The notes beneath the pieces were generated by a model. It made no database searches. It saw only the letters and a list, made by a program, of their open reading frames with translations, and had not been told where the DNA came from. A stretch of 64,000 nucleotides of DNA, taken from contig CM072889.1 in assembly GCA_037013685.1 (NCBI GenBank), positions 11,603,976-11,667,975 of the forward strand, read 5' to 3'. Both the position numbers and the translations under genes were made by a program. Below, piece after piece: positions 41,901 to 50,830 of this stretch; within the stretch, counting starts at the first letter, position 1, and each line of letters opens with the position of its first letter. The DNA comes from Acridotheres tristis (taxonomy: Eukaryota; Chordata; Aves; Passeriformes; Sturnidae).

Positions 41901-44292
41901 GTTTTTTGATTGATTGCAGATACTGCTTAAGTAGATAAGAAGTGTACCACTGTGTCAGACCTGTGGCTTTTCCTGCAGATTCCTGTAGCTGACACAGTAA
42001 AAGATGCTGTCTAGAGGGAGCCCGTGCACCTGGCCCCTTTATTTCCCTGTGTAATCCAGCAGCACCCAGAGTTGTTGTGCTAGAGATATTTGAGAGTACC
42101 TCTGTGCTGCTCCCTGTAGTGGTTATTGCTAGAGCTATAAACCTGAATCTACAGGTTCTACAAAATTAACTTTCTCCCTTTCCACAGTAGGTGACTGGCT
42201 TGGGAGTTTGCACCAACACAGAGGCTCTGATATAAGTTGCAGCTAATTCTGTGTGTGTGCATGTGAGATTAAAACACCATAACTTTAAAAAAGGATTCTG
42301 GTACATGCCAGCCTTGTTTTAGGTGCATAGTGAGAGATGAAATATTAACAGGCCAAGATTTTTGCTCAGATGAGGTCTTCCTCTGAAGGAAGAAAGGTTG
42401 GTTTCCTGGATTTCTGGATTTCTATACATTGCATTATCCTAGACTTGGAAGCCCAGCAGCCTTTGGTCAAAATCCAGAACTTCACAAATTGCTCTGCTAC
42501 TTGTTTACTAGAATTTGTGGTGCTTTCTTTGTGGTGCTTACAACAGAATTACAAGTTTTTGTGTGTTACCTCTTCCCCGGAATTGGCCGAGTTTCCTGAC
42601 ATCCAATGCCTGTTTCCTTGCCTCCAGATATGCATTTATAGGCATATTCTGGTGTCCAACAGCTTGAGCATCACAAGAAGCTCTGACTAGTGCTGATGTG
42701 TAAGGAAAACACTCTTCTTCTGCTGCTCAGAAAGCCAGGCCCTATTGTTTAGGAAATGTTAAGCACTGCCTACACATGAACAAGAAATTTGGAATCCCAA
42801 ATGTAAACTCTTCTCAGATTTGTTCCCATTAGCCCAGCCAGGATTTAGTGTAGTTGAAAGTGCTGGTGGCAGAAAGGATGTAGAGCAAATATCCAGAGGA
42901 GTTATTTATTTGGGTTGTTGTGCTTATAACAAAGAAGGTTCTCCCCCAAAATGTGGAAATTAACTTCTAAAATTAAAATTTCAATAAGACTTGAATTCCT
43001 ATCTTATCTTAGATACTTCTGAAAATTTCTTGTGTGTGTATATAGAGCTGCAGCCTCTTTAATGGAAAATATCCTTCCTCCAATGTTCTTAAGCACAATT
43101 TGCCTCCTGCAAGATCAACCAACCAGCCAGAACTTTTAAAAGACCAGAGATCTCCTGAGTGAAAATAGGGATCTACTTCAGCTCTGCTCATGGAATGTGA
43201 CTAATGCAGCTGATGGATATTTTCCATTGATTTCAGTGCAAGCAAGATCAAGCTTCTTGTACTTGACATGGCTTAGACATTAATTTAAAAAAATTTCAAA
43301 CAAGGTGAATGGAGCAGGCCTTTTCTAAATAGGAACTCAAAGCCATCAAACAAGTATTTTCTTATCTTTCTGAGTTTGACAGGCATCTGTTAGGCTGCAT
43401 CAAGAGGAGCACCTAGTATCCCACCATCACAGCTTACCAGTGAAAGTATATAAAGCAGTGGTTTGATTCCTACCTAGTATTTAATAATATTGCTGGAGCA
43501 ATATTTGTGTTGGCAGTGAAGACTAAAAAAAAATCTTTAAGTCTTTTCAGTACTGGAAAGCATAAACTTTTAACTGCACAGCAAGCCCAGAGTAATCCTT
43601 ATCCTGCAGCTATTTTGTTTCTGTTTTCCTGCATACTCAGAGTCTTATTCCTAGATTTTCTTGCTCTCACAGAGAAGAATTAGCCTGTGGAACTCCTTGC
43701 TGTGCAGTTTAATAGAAATCAAGGGTTTGAAAAATTAAGAAATTAATTAACCAGCAATATGAATTAGACAAATAACTGGGGCAATAGTCTTCACATGCTT
43801 CATATGAAGAATTTTTAAAAATTTCCTTCATTTATCTGGGCTTATACATTTGCTGTTTGGATTGAGGAGAGAAGATTTTTTTTTTTTTCATCACTCACTG
43901 TTTAGTATCAATTTTCCTATTGCAATAGCTGCTCCTCACCATTGCTGTAGCTGGACCAGAGCTAGCAATAGCCAATTAATAATTCCTTTGACTCATTGGT
44001 GAGTCACAATCATTTAGGGCTGTAAAACAGTTTCTTTTGAGAGAAGAATATTATTGGCAGAAATTGAGTTTTTAACTCTCCGGACTTCTGATGACTGATG
44101 TATATCTTCTCATGGGCAGGTAAAGTTGGACCAATTTCTCAGGAAGCATCTGTGGTTCCTGCTGTTGAAAAGGAAGCAAGGCACTCCTCTAACCTGCCAA
44201 TGACAGCCTGCAGTCCTGCTGAACCGCCCTGGCTGTCCCTGGCCAAGAAGAAAGCCAAAGCATGGAGTGAAATGCCCCAGATCGTACAATAG
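5923..44292 (+). CDS. KIAA1210: CRACD/CRACDL/KIAA1210-family actin-regulator-like protein, 12 coding exons, about 984 aa (KIAA1210 homolog favoured)
   Basis: Coding exons: 5923-5957, 21550-21626, 26515-26683, 30892-31021, 33442-33600, 34172-34237, 35734-35946, 36430-36532, 38024-39604, 40346-40494, 40969-41068, 44120-44292. Each has GT-AG borders, every junction stays in frame, and the sum is 2955 nt including TAG. Visible in the protein: basic patch KKKSKF...AKKKRK (residues 39-58), SHDSVF (about 105), SEDDGLPRSPPE (about 164), ARHRIAINPRKQK (about 260), an acidic Ser-rich segment (318-845), APAWQRS (about 670), NPFGVRLRRTSS (about 754), EPAWVSMAKLKQKGF (857) and EPPWLSLAKKKAKAW (962). No signal peptide or membrane segment is visible, so it is probably intracellular. 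Known of the family: CRACD binds and inhibits actin capping protein; KIAA1210 is reported at the acrosome. Inferred: a cytoskeletal role. The Glu/Arg-rich centre of CRACD is missing, which favours KIAA1210, but CRACDL (similar length) remains possible. Family is near certain; the exact paralog is not. Confidence 0.6.
9218..9263. repeat. 16-bp tandem repeat, about 2.9 copies
   Basis: The unit GAGCTGCTGGCTCTGG repeats without mismatch for nearly three copies. It sits in a GC-rich patch of intron 1. It is a short minisatellite with no visible coding role. Confidence 0.9.
11617..11693. repeat. (CACT)n microsatellite, about 19 copies
   Basis: An uninterrupted tetranucleotide CACT run of 77 bp. 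It opens a spurious Leu-Thr-His-Ser frame that is not a gene. It directly abuts the LTR remnant on its right. Long perfect arrays like this are usually length-polymorphic. Confidence 0.98.
11695..12225 (-). mobile_element. Decayed LTR of an avian endogenous-retrovirus-like element, antisense to the host gene
   Basis: Resembles a widespread avian LTR (ERVL-like by recollection). On the minus strand it shows a TATA box TATAAAT near 11943-11949 followed about 130 nt later by AATAAA at 11812-11817, the expected order of promoter and poly(A) signal within an LTR. The 5' part on the minus strand is the AGAGTTAATTTTCATCA stretch near 12180-12200. No coding internal region remains. Ends are approximate. 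Confidence 0.6.
12415..12458. repeat. Perfect 14-bp inverted repeat with 16-nt loop (hairpin)
   Basis: The left arm TATTCCTGATGAAT at 12415-12428 and the right arm ATTCATCAGGAATA at 12445-12458 are exact reverse complements, with an AT-rich loop. In RNA, two G-U pairs could extend the stem to 12413-12460. Function unknown; it lies about 190 bp past the LTR remnant. Confidence 0.9.
19977..20026. repeat. 25-bp perfect tandem duplication
   Basis: The unit starting AAGTTGAATGGTTATGATCA and ending ACCAG occurs twice back to back with no mismatch. The perfect identity in intronic DNA suggests a recent slippage or repair event. Confidence 0.95.
21550..21626 (+). CDS. Coding exon 2 (residues 12-38)
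   Basis: The acceptor TTTCAG is followed by TGACTATATAATGG and the exon closes at ACAG|GTAAGC. It encodes DYIMATRPTEVTPSPETGD and on to VEVCT, acidic and Thr/Pro rich. The internal ATG at 21560 has A at -3 and G at +4, so it could serve as the start of transcripts with a different, non-coding first exon. Frame matches exons 1 and 3. Confidence 0.7.
21627..26514 (+). other. Intron 2 (4.9 kb)
   Basis: Bounded by GTAAGC and GCAG. AT-rich with scattered T/G-rich runs, for example 24360-24420. No repeat family or extra exon recognised. Confidence 0.6.
26515..26683 (+). CDS. Coding exon 3, polybasic N-terminal block (residues 38-94)
   Basis: A pyrimidine-rich tract and GCAG precede the exon, and the donor is GG|GTAAGC. 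It encodes GKKKSKFQTFKNFF followed by AKKKRKEPPPPRG, a lysine/phenylalanine-rich patch with an amphipathic look, then a Ser/Thr-rich tail. This basic block is a recurring feature at the N-terminus of CRACD-family proteins in their longer forms. It may bind acidic lipids or act as a nuclear localisation signal; both are inference. Confidence 0.85.
28193..28215. repeat. Poly-T tract (18 T) followed by C5
   Basis: A homopolymer run with no adjacent retroposed element recognised. It could be the reverse-strand poly(A) tail of an old insertion, but no target-site duplication was seen. Confidence 0.9.
28525..28680. mobile_element. Fragment resembling an avian LTR-retroelement sequence
   Basis: The stretch around CTGGACACCAGGTGCCCA and the following CTCAGCTGCACATGGG resembles, by recollection, a repeat common in bird genomes linked to endogenous retroviruses. 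It is short, diverged and without coding capacity. Strand and borders are uncertain. A repeat-library search would confirm or refute it. Confidence 0.4.
28924..28978. repeat. AT-rich low-complexity stretch (ATAAAT-like)
   Basis: Imperfect tandem ATAAAT/GTAAAT words over about 55 bp. It opens a spurious Phe/Ile-rich frame on the minus strand. Confidence 0.75.
30892..31021 (+). CDS. Coding exon 4, SHDS family block (residues 94-137)
   Basis: The acceptor is TTTCCAG and the donor CAG|GTGAGA. It encodes PKGSMGNKALSHDSVFIFES, then a segment ending GRVKTLQ. This aligns with the N-terminus of human CRACD (MGTRAFSHDSIFIP..., from memory). The internal ATG at 30905 corresponds to the annotated start of CRACD, so a shorter isoform starting here is possible. 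Joins in phase with exons 3 and 5. Confidence 0.85.
31022..33441 (+). other. Intron 4 (2.4 kb)
   Basis: Bounded by GTGAGA and CACAG. A minus-strand open frame of about 154 codons (31485-31949) has no recognisable protein character. Otherwise plain AT-rich intron. Confidence 0.6.
33442..33600 (+). CDS. Coding exon 5, SEDDGLPRSPPE block (residues 138-190)
   Basis: The acceptor is CACAG and the donor AAG|GTAAAA; the exon is in phase 0 at both ends and 53 codons long. It begins LQLQQNVRLGSPP and contains SEDDGLPRSPPEISTLHEV, one of the best-conserved blocks of the CRACDL/KIAA1210 side of the family. The acidic-Ser-Pro character suggests a phosphorylated, unstructured segment. Confidence 0.85.
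33601..34171 (+). other. Intron 5 (0.57 kb)
   Basis: Bounded by GTAAAA and CCACAG. The reading frame of exon 5 runs on for 33 codons before a stop, so retention would yield a truncated protein. Nothing else seen. Confidence 0.6.
34172..34237 (+). CDS. Coding exon 6 (residues 191-212)
   Basis: A 66-nt exon in phase 0 at both ends, bounded by CCCACAG and CAG|GTAAAT. It encodes SSNPVQRHNSLSLGG and ends TDSEDEQ. The RHNSLSL stretch looks like a basophilic-kinase or 14-3-3 type site, which is inference. Because it is a multiple of three it could be skipped without shifting the frame. Confidence 0.75.
34238..35733 (+). other. Intron 6 (1.5 kb)
   Basis: Bounded by GTAAAT and GCAG. It contains a short 12-bp duplication (TATATGGAGTCT) near 34285-34310 and the ATTTT pentanucleotide array at 35255. 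No extra exon recognised. Confidence 0.6.
35255..35282. repeat. (ATTTT)n microsatellite, about 5 copies
   Basis: Pentanucleotide array in intron 6, uninterrupted over about 28 bp. Confidence 0.9.
35734..35946 (+). CDS. Coding exon 7, ARHRIA block (residues 213-283)
   Basis: The acceptor is TTTTGCAG and the donor CAG|GTAGGT; 71 codons in phase 0. It encodes a Ser/Pro-rich stretch (SSRPISPLSS), then LDTSAARHRIAINPRKQKGF. The latter matches the conserved LDNSAAKHKLAVKPKKQR block of human CRACD (from memory). This is strong evidence for family membership. Also a multiple of three and hence skippable in frame. Confidence 0.9.
35947..36429 (+). other. Intron 7 (0.48 kb)
   Basis: Bounded by GTAGGT and TTTAG. 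It contains a short AACC repeat near 36098-36110. Nothing else seen. Confidence 0.6.
36430..36532 (+). CDS. Coding exon 8 (residues 284-318)
   Basis: The acceptor is TCTTTAG and the donor GAAG|GTAATG, leaving phase 1. It encodes VEQLENEASLPATPDRKG followed by a polar acidic tail ending NWE. Low-complexity and without a recognisable motif. It is accepted because its borders and phase link exons 7 and 9 exactly. Confidence 0.75.
36533..38023 (+). other. Intron 8 (1.5 kb)
   Basis: Bounded by GTAATG and TATAG. AT-rich, with no repeat or exon recognised. Confidence 0.6.
38024..39604 (+). CDS. Coding exon 9, large acidic Ser-rich exon (residues 318-845)
   Basis: A 1581-nt open exon, the longest open frame in the window, from acceptor TATAG to donor TCAG|GTATTT. 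The N-terminal two thirds are Ser/Glu/Asp/Val rich with no domain I recognise and look disordered. Near its end it holds VRFTIAPAWQRSLSGG and NPFGVRLRRTSSLLKY, matching CRACD blocks of the type FSIMPAWQKFSDGG and SPFGIKLRRT. The long Glu/Arg-rich coiled-coil-like run that fills this exon in CRACD is absent. Frame continues into exons 8 and 10. Confidence 0.9.
39605..40345 (+). other. Intron 9 (0.74 kb)
   Basis: Bounded by a weak donor GTATTT and TTGTAG. If retained, exon 9 would read on for 26 codons to a stop at 39682, giving a protein without the C-terminal motif pair. Nothing else seen. Confidence 0.55.
40346..40494 (+). CDS. Coding exon 10, first EPxW/AKxKxK block (residues 845-894)
   Basis: The acceptor is TTGTAG and the proposed donor GAG|GTAGAG. 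It encodes KVSPYLETASSEPAWVSMAK, then LKQKGFQDHPLAKEHKDEDK. This matches the PLWITLALQKQKGF region of CRACD. The frame stays open for another 80 nt beyond the donor, so the 3' border is inferred from the motif boundary and from phase 0 matching exon 11. Confidence 0.8.
40495..40968 (+). other. Intron 10 (0.47 kb)
   Basis: Bounded by GTAGAG and CTGCAG with a long pyrimidine tract before the acceptor. The frame stays open to 40596 if unspliced. Nothing else seen. Confidence 0.55.
40969..41068 (+). CDS. Coding exon 11 (residues 895-928)
   Basis: The acceptor CACTGCAG is preceded by a long pyrimidine tract, and the donor is GCAG|GTATTC. It encodes QEICASENTLKKNMPSSSQD and then a Lys/Ser/Ala tail. 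No conserved motif is visible. It is accepted because phase 0 in and phase 1 out fit exons 10 and 12. It is the least supported coding exon. Confidence 0.6.
41069..44119 (+). other. Intron 11 (3.05 kb)
   Basis: Bounded by a weak donor GTATTC and GGGCAG. It contains a decayed CR1-like fragment (41330-41705). No further exon could be linked; the phases of exons 11 and 12 fit without one. Confidence 0.55.
41330..41705 (+). mobile_element. Old, decayed CR1-type LINE fragment
   Basis: TTAGATATTAGGAAATCCTG near 41520, then GGAGCAGTGAGG and, at the end, GGCTGGATGGCCTCTCTCCTG, follow the order of motifs near the 3' end of avian CR1 elements. Highly diverged and without the terminal octamer repeats, so it is an ancient copy. 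Borders approximate. Confidence 0.5.
44120..44292 (+). CDS. Coding exon 12 with stop codon and C-terminal family signature (residues 928-984)
   Basis: The acceptor is GGGCAG and the stop is TAG at 44290. It ends EPPWLSLAKKKAKAW followed by SEMPQIVQ, which matches the C-terminus of human CRACD (EPAWLALAKRKAKAW then SDCPQIIK, from memory) over its full length including the stop position. This is the strongest single piece of family evidence and fixes the end of the protein. Confidence 0.92.
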
Positions 44293-46265
44293 CAAATGAC
44301 ATGAGCATCCTTCTTTGCATTGCCAATAGCTGTGTTAACTCCATTTAATCCCTTCTGTACTGTGACTGGTTTTTTTTCTTTTGAGAAATAAGAGCCTTAA
44401 AACTTTTGATCAGACTGTTGTACATAAAGACATACCGAAGAAATGCCATTGTGGGCTTAATTTGATGTATTAGGAATCTGAGCATTTCCTACTACCAAAT
44501 ACTAAGTTTGATTCATTTTTATATGCTTACACATCTGATGGTGATGTTCTAAGGAGACATGCTTCAGGCTTTGGAAACATTTCTCTGGCAAATATGTTTT
44601 AAAAGTTTCTTTTAAAGAAAATTGTTCTTTTAAAAAGACCATACAGTATTTTGCACAGTTTGGCTTTGAGCTAAGAAATTAATGAATGCTTTAAAATAGA
44701 TACAGTACTGGGCACTGATGCACCATGAGTCATGGACATTGATGTCATCACACTTCTTTCTCTAGTGCTCTGCAATGGGCAACCTGACTCTGCTCCAGAT
44801 TGTTAATGGATCTGTTTTTTGTGATAGCTCTAAGATCTGAACACATTGTGAGTTGGAGTGATTTTGGCTTTTGTGTGATTTGAAGTCTCAGTGCTGTTGG
44901 TCTTGTGCTCACAGATCCTACTCACTGGAATGGCCCAGGGCTGCACACCCATTCTCTCCCATGCACTGGAACACCACCACACTGTAGCATATAGTCTCCT
45001 TTTAGTTAGATCTTTAGAAATCTGGGTAAATTAAACATTCTACTAAAAAAATCCTTCCTTTCTTTAATTATGACAAATAGATTTTTTTTTTCTTGCAAGA
45101 TTCCTCAGCCAATTGTCTCTCTTAAAGAGTATGTTGGAGGAGAATATGCTCCTTAGAAAGTGGCATCTTGTTTTCAAGAAATGCTGCTCTCCATGTTCAT
45201 GAGGATGTGTATTTAGTCAGTTGTACCTAATGTTAGTCATAAAAAGGGCATCTGCTTTCCTTCTTGTCTCATCAGTCTTTAACCATTAACTCAACATCAG
45301 TCTGAGAATGTGCAGCTGGAGCAGGATTATTTTCTCATAGCCTGGCCTTACAGTCACTCAAACTCATAAAAGTTTTGCTATTGACTTTGAAGGATGCAAA
45401 TATTTGAAAAATAAGCTCTGTGAAATTATGTTGGTGGCTTAAGAGACAGTGGCACTTACTGGTCCTTCCACTTCTTGCAGAGTTGCACGTTTATGTAGTT
45501 TTTGTTTACACTTGGTGCAAAATTTGAAGGTGGATGGACTGTTTTTACCTGAAAAGTTGGTTGGAACTTTTAAAGGAAAATATTATCTATTAATAGGATT
45601 AACTGCAAACCAAAGAAAATTGGTTTAAGATCAGTTCAAGCAAGACTTTAATTTTCCAGTCTTGGCCTGAATTTAATATGTAGCTTTTTCAATTTGGAAA
45701 CAGTATTAACTAGGAGCTAGACTGCAATTTAATTTTTTAAAATATAGGTGAAAACTTATTACCCAGGAAGGCTCAGAATTATAGATACTATTTATTCTGG
45801 ACTAACACCAGAAAGAGTAGGAGTTTCACATTGGCTTGGTAATCAATGCCTGTTTTGTAACTTGTTTTTCTGTGCTTTAGGAAGCATATCTTCCCTTCCA
45901 AAGAACTGAAACATTTGTATTTCTCTGAAAATTTTGAGTGTAATGTAAAAAAATTATACTCAGCTTTGATTCCTGAAGTTTTGTACAGCTGTCATCCCAC
46001 CACAAGCTTACTTGTAAAATACAAGCCTTTCTATATTTAGCAAACTCTCTTCTCATTCTCTTAATGTGGATTGTGACTCTTCACCCAAAGTACTGCAATG
46101 GATACTGTAATCTCTCTTTCCCCGTGTTTCCTTTTGATCTTAATATTATTCCTGTCTTTTATGTTTGGTATGTATATATGTTTTTGTAATCCTTGTCTTG
46201 AAGAAACCCCTTTTGTATTCTATTCCCTTATTTGGTTTACTATTAAATGCTGTTGCCAGTGGTGA
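44293..46265 (+). other. Probable 3' UTR of the CRACD-family gene
   Basis: AT-rich, stop-dense DNA directly after the stop codon, with no further splice-linked coding sequence. A poly(A) signal ATTAAA lies at 46242-46247 and an AATAAA at 46322-46327; either could end the transcript. The end chosen here is about 18 nt after the first. Several T-rich runs are present. No tandem or interspersed repeat is obvious inside. Confidence 0.45.
46242..46247 (+). terminator. Candidate polyadenylation signal ATTAAA
   Basis: The hexamer variant ATTAAA lies 1.95 kb after the stop codon, with an alternative canonical AATAAA 80 nt further on at 46322. Earlier hexamer-like words near 44373 lack a good downstream U/GU-rich element. 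Only 3'-end sequencing can decide which is used. Confidence 0.35.
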
Positions 46266-47068
46266 CGAGATCATTTCTGGGAAAACAAGAGGGACGGATG
46301 GCCCTCGTTCATTAAGGAAGAAATAAAAAGAGGTCAATATTGACTCTATACATGGATAAACTGCATAGATTTTGTTTTGAGGTGATTTTATGTGACTTAA
46401 GACTGATCAACACAGCTGGTCAGACTAAGGAAGTTTTCTAAATCTAAGTTTAAAACATCATGAGAGAGCTGATGGCTCTCCTGTTGTTCTGGAGTTATTG
46501 CTCCTTCCGTGCAGGGTTGGTTTGAAGGCAGGCACTCGTGGTCGTAGGAAGCCTTGAAAACACTTGTGTGCACGTGTTCAGAGAAGCTGCTCTAGGAGAG
46601 TTTTGGAGTGTTTTAACAAAGAAGGAAAGCATTAGAGAATCATGTGATGTATATTTGAAATTCACTTGCATTCTGGATTTCTGCTGTTAATGTTTTCAAG
46701 TCTGTGCAAATAAGAGAACAAAAAGCACGTAGAGAAAACATCAAAACTGAGTCTCATGTAATCACAGATAGGTTAGAAGATGGGATTATAAGATAAATGT
46801 TGAAAGATCAGTGATTTATTGCTGCATTTATGGAAGTTGGTAACTCTATTAGCATGCTTTTGATTTCTTGGTGTCGTGGTGTAGTTTTTAGGTGTTCAAT
46901 GAGTAAAAATAACTAATATAATAACCTCATTTGGGGTGATTTTTTCTAGACATAGTCACTGTCTCTGAAAATAAACTGTTGAAGTGCAGAGTTCATTGCA
47001 GAATGTCACTGTGAGGATATAGGAAGCTGTCTCTGGAATTCCCTGTGCCTGGGACTTGGCTGTGTGTG

Positions 47069-47082
47069 ACAGCAGAGGGTGC
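47069..47082 (+). promoter_or_regulatory. CTCF-like motif
   Basis: ACAGCAGAGGGTGC fits the commonly used CTCF core CCASYAGRKGGCRS at 12 of 14 positions. It lies about 0.8 kb beyond the likely transcript end, a plausible place for an insulator. A single motif match by eye is weak evidence. Confidence 0.25.
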
Positions 47083-50000
47083 TGGTGCCATCCCTGAGCA
47101 GCGCAGGAGGAGAATTTCAGTGTGTTTGTACGAGCACTGTTACAATGAGAGGAAAGCACTGATCACCAGCCTTCTCAAGGAGAGGTTTGGATAGAGAGTA
47201 TTATCTATTATGTCTTCTTAAGGGCTGTTGTCTGTAATAAAAGATGTAATTTGTTTTGAAGTATTACAGTAGAAATTCTCAGCTCAGAAAAGCCTGCAGT
47301 TCCTCAGTGTGTGCCACCTGCTCTCCTAAGTGCTTTTCAGATCAATACAGGAAAGATATTAGCCTGTGAGGGTACTCTGTCCTTTAGAACTGTTCCTGGA
47401 AGAGGATGCAGGTAATGAGAGATGTGATTAGCAGCCTAATAAAGAAGGCAAACCTTTCTCTTTGTCTTTACCTCCAGTGTTTGTTAGCCTACCTACAATT
47501 TTGTTAGAGATTTATCCTGGTTATAAGATATGACAAATTCGTCACATCACTCATCACCAAAATGTTAGCAATGATGATGTGGAACATCTTGGGGAATCTG
47601 AACCTCTGTTTAAGATTCTGACCTTGATTTGTTCGCTGTACTATAGAATTCTGTCTCTTCTATGTTGCCAGGAAAAATTGCACCCAAAGTATCAATATTT
47701 GATACAGTCAACAGCCTGGGATAATTCTTGGTGCAGAGGTTCATTGAAACCTCTGTTTCTCATTGAAAACAGCTTCTTATGTCCTTTGTGGAAGTAGGCA
47801 GGTAAAATAAACTGCAAATTCTGGATTTGGAACACAAACCCTCACATCTGCCCAGAATAAAAAGGTTACTCAGGTATTTCCAGCTGGGTAGTTGAAGGGG
47901 CATGGCTCGATGATGAGTGAAAGTTCAGCTTGAGAAATGAAAGGCTTAGAGTGGGAAGCTGCAGCTCAAATTACTCTTCCATAGTGGGATGGATCAAAGC
48001 CCAAGGAAGGGCACTGAGAGGCATCTTTAAATAGTGGCTTTTCCTGCATTTCTCTCTGCACATAAGGGATACCAGACCTCGTTGCTTTGACCACATTAAG
48101 TAGGTAAGCACCATGACTGCCCTGCAAACCAAAACCTGTTGTGAACTGCTGATCAAGTCCACAGCAATGCAGCTGTGACTTTAAATGGAATTGCTGTATG
48201 ATCTGTGCATTAAAAATGCTACTTCTCAGGAGTGAGCTAAGCCAAAGTTTAGCAGCTTCCTCTGACTTGAGGGGCAGATTATTGACTATGTGAGATGCTA
48301 TTTTTATTCTCATTGTGCTAGGAGTGATTTAAAAAGAAGCTATTTTAATAGCTGTTTATTTTTTAGAGGCAGTTCAAAGAAGAAAAATCTAGAGGCAGAT
48401 TATCTAAACAGGATTATTAACTGTCAAGTCTTGGACTGATCTGTAAGCCAAGTTAGTCACTAAACAAGAAGCAGGTATAGAAATGGGTGAAGTGCAGAGT
48501 ATTTAATTCATATAATTTTGTATGATGTAGAAATAGAAAGACAGAGGAAGAGATTGATTGACATAAATAACCTACATGGAAAAAAGTTGTTTGGTATCTG
48601 AAAGCCTCGTTCCAGCCTTTCTTCTCTCTGCCTCAGAATATATCGCTTCTTCTCTAAGAATTCTTACTTTTAATTTGGGGATCAAACACCATTTTTGCTC
48701 AACCTGTTTTGTAGTCAGTCCTATTTTACAGAATTTGTATGAAATGCTGACAAACACAAGATCATACACCTGTCAATGCTGGCAACCCTCGTTCAAAGTT
48801 CACCCTAATCTACGTGGTTAAGCTAACACTTTGTTGCATTTTCCCTATTATACCATTCTGACTCCAAATTAGTTTTGATTTACAGGTATTTTTCCAACAC
48901 AAAAGTGTGGGATTAACTGTTTTAAAATCAGATCCTTTCCACATTACTTAGAAATATATTTCTGTGGCATTGAGGTACGTTCTTCCAAGTTACACAATAA
49001 GTTCATGGTAGCAACTGCAGCAATGTATGGAAAAAGGTCGAAGTCCTGAGGCTGTGTTGTGTTTCCATAGAGTTTAAATTCCATGCAGCAGCCTCCCCTA
49101 ATGGTGTCACAGGCAGTGCTGAGAGCTGACAAAGCAGGAGGGGATGGTGCTGGTTAGCTCCTCGTGGGTGACACTCAGGCTGTGCTAAATGTCTGAGTCA
49201 CAGGTGACGTGGGCAAGGGGGGTAAAGTGACAGTCACTGAGCAGCTCTGCAGGGCTGACTTGCACCCCAAAGGTGCAAACTTACCAGTTGTGCCTGTGGG
49301 ATGAAATAACTTCACTGGACTTTGTGAGCTGTAGAAATATGTTTTATTCATAGGGGAGTAAATAAAGTGACATTTCTGTCACAGCTAGATGTACAAATTA
49401 GGATATATCTACATTAAACTAGAGCTGTGTTTTAAACACAAGAGGAATTTACTCAGTTTGGATCCCGAGTCATACGTATTTCAAAGAGGAGGAATAAATA
49501 TATGTTTTAGTACAGCATTAATTCATAAAGGGAGTTCTGCCCAAAGATGAGTGACCTCATCTGTAGTTGCATGAAAAGAAGTCAGAACAGAGCCTCATTT
49601 TGTGGGGGTTTTTCTTCCACTTTAACAGAACAATTTATTGCATAAGCATCCTTAGTGTTATGATCCCTATTAAAAAAAAAATCTGTCTCCTTACTTTGCA
49701 TTGTTTATAAAATAACTATGGTTGTGAAATGTACTACGTATTGTGGTAGAATAGTCACAAAATAATTGCATGCAAAATGCTAGAAGAATATATATCAGTT
49801 CTTATTTGCTATTTATTTAATAATTTCAGAGCATGACTTGCTAATAAGGCCCAAATTCTGCAAAGTACTCCATCATGGTTCAGTGTGGGCAGGGGCTTGG
49901 ACCGACCCCGTGGAGCCTGTCCAAAGGTAGATTGCAGGTCTAGTCCTGCTCTTCACTGGACACAGTGCAATTTGGGCTAGGCCCCTGTCAGAAGATGTTT

Positions 50001-50830
50001 CAGCAAAGTAGAACATAAGCTTTCAGGTAAGTGTTATTTTTTTAATAGCAAACCATGTCATGCAAATTCAAATGATATGTCAAGGGTTGCTATGGCATGG
50101 GCTGTTGTGACAAAGTGTAACTAAAGTCCAACCATACTTGGATGGGGGAAAAGTTGGGTCTTACCACTGACTCCAGGGAATCCAAGCCTGGTAACCAGGC
50201 TGGTGTGGTTCTGGGGCTGTGCTCAGTCTAAGGCCTCTAGGACATGTGTTTGCCTTAGACTTGCTGCGTGTGGAGGTCTTCACTTATTCCTAGGTAACAC
50301 CTCCCAAAATGGTACCTGAAATGGTCAGAAGTTCCAAGCAAATGCATCTTCTCTAAAGCCACATTCGAAGTCACCCTGAGAGTCCTTGGCAGTCCCAATG
50401 AGCAGTAGCAGCTCCATGCAGTGCATTTGCATCCGTGCCCAGGGGTGCCCTGCACGTTTGGCTTTGCATTCAGGCAGCATTCCCTCCTGCCATAGAGCTG
50501 GAGAAGTGTTTGTGCAGCTTCAGTGGCCAGTCCTTACCCAGACAGGTGTGTTCCATGGCATGTTAGATTAATCTGACTCAGTGGGATTCCTACAGTACAG
50601 TGTCTTTATGGCTGCAAGCCACTCAGTTGGCCCAGTGTGCACCAGTCTCCTTTGCAACTTCACCAGAGTCACGGGAATTGGCAGGAATTGAGTAAAAGCC
50701 ATTTGTTTCTATTGGTTTATATGTTATTCCATCCTTTCCTTATGGATTTCGCCTCTGAAGGCAGTGGCTGAAAAGTAAGAGTACTCAGACACAGCGCTCT
50801 GACTAATTCATTTTTCGAGCATGCCACTCC

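Noticed and set aside
43670..43760. Possible CR1 fragment (CTGTGGAACTCCTTGC-like phrase).
   Set aside because: Only one short phrase resembles CR1; flanks do not follow the element, so I did not annotate it.
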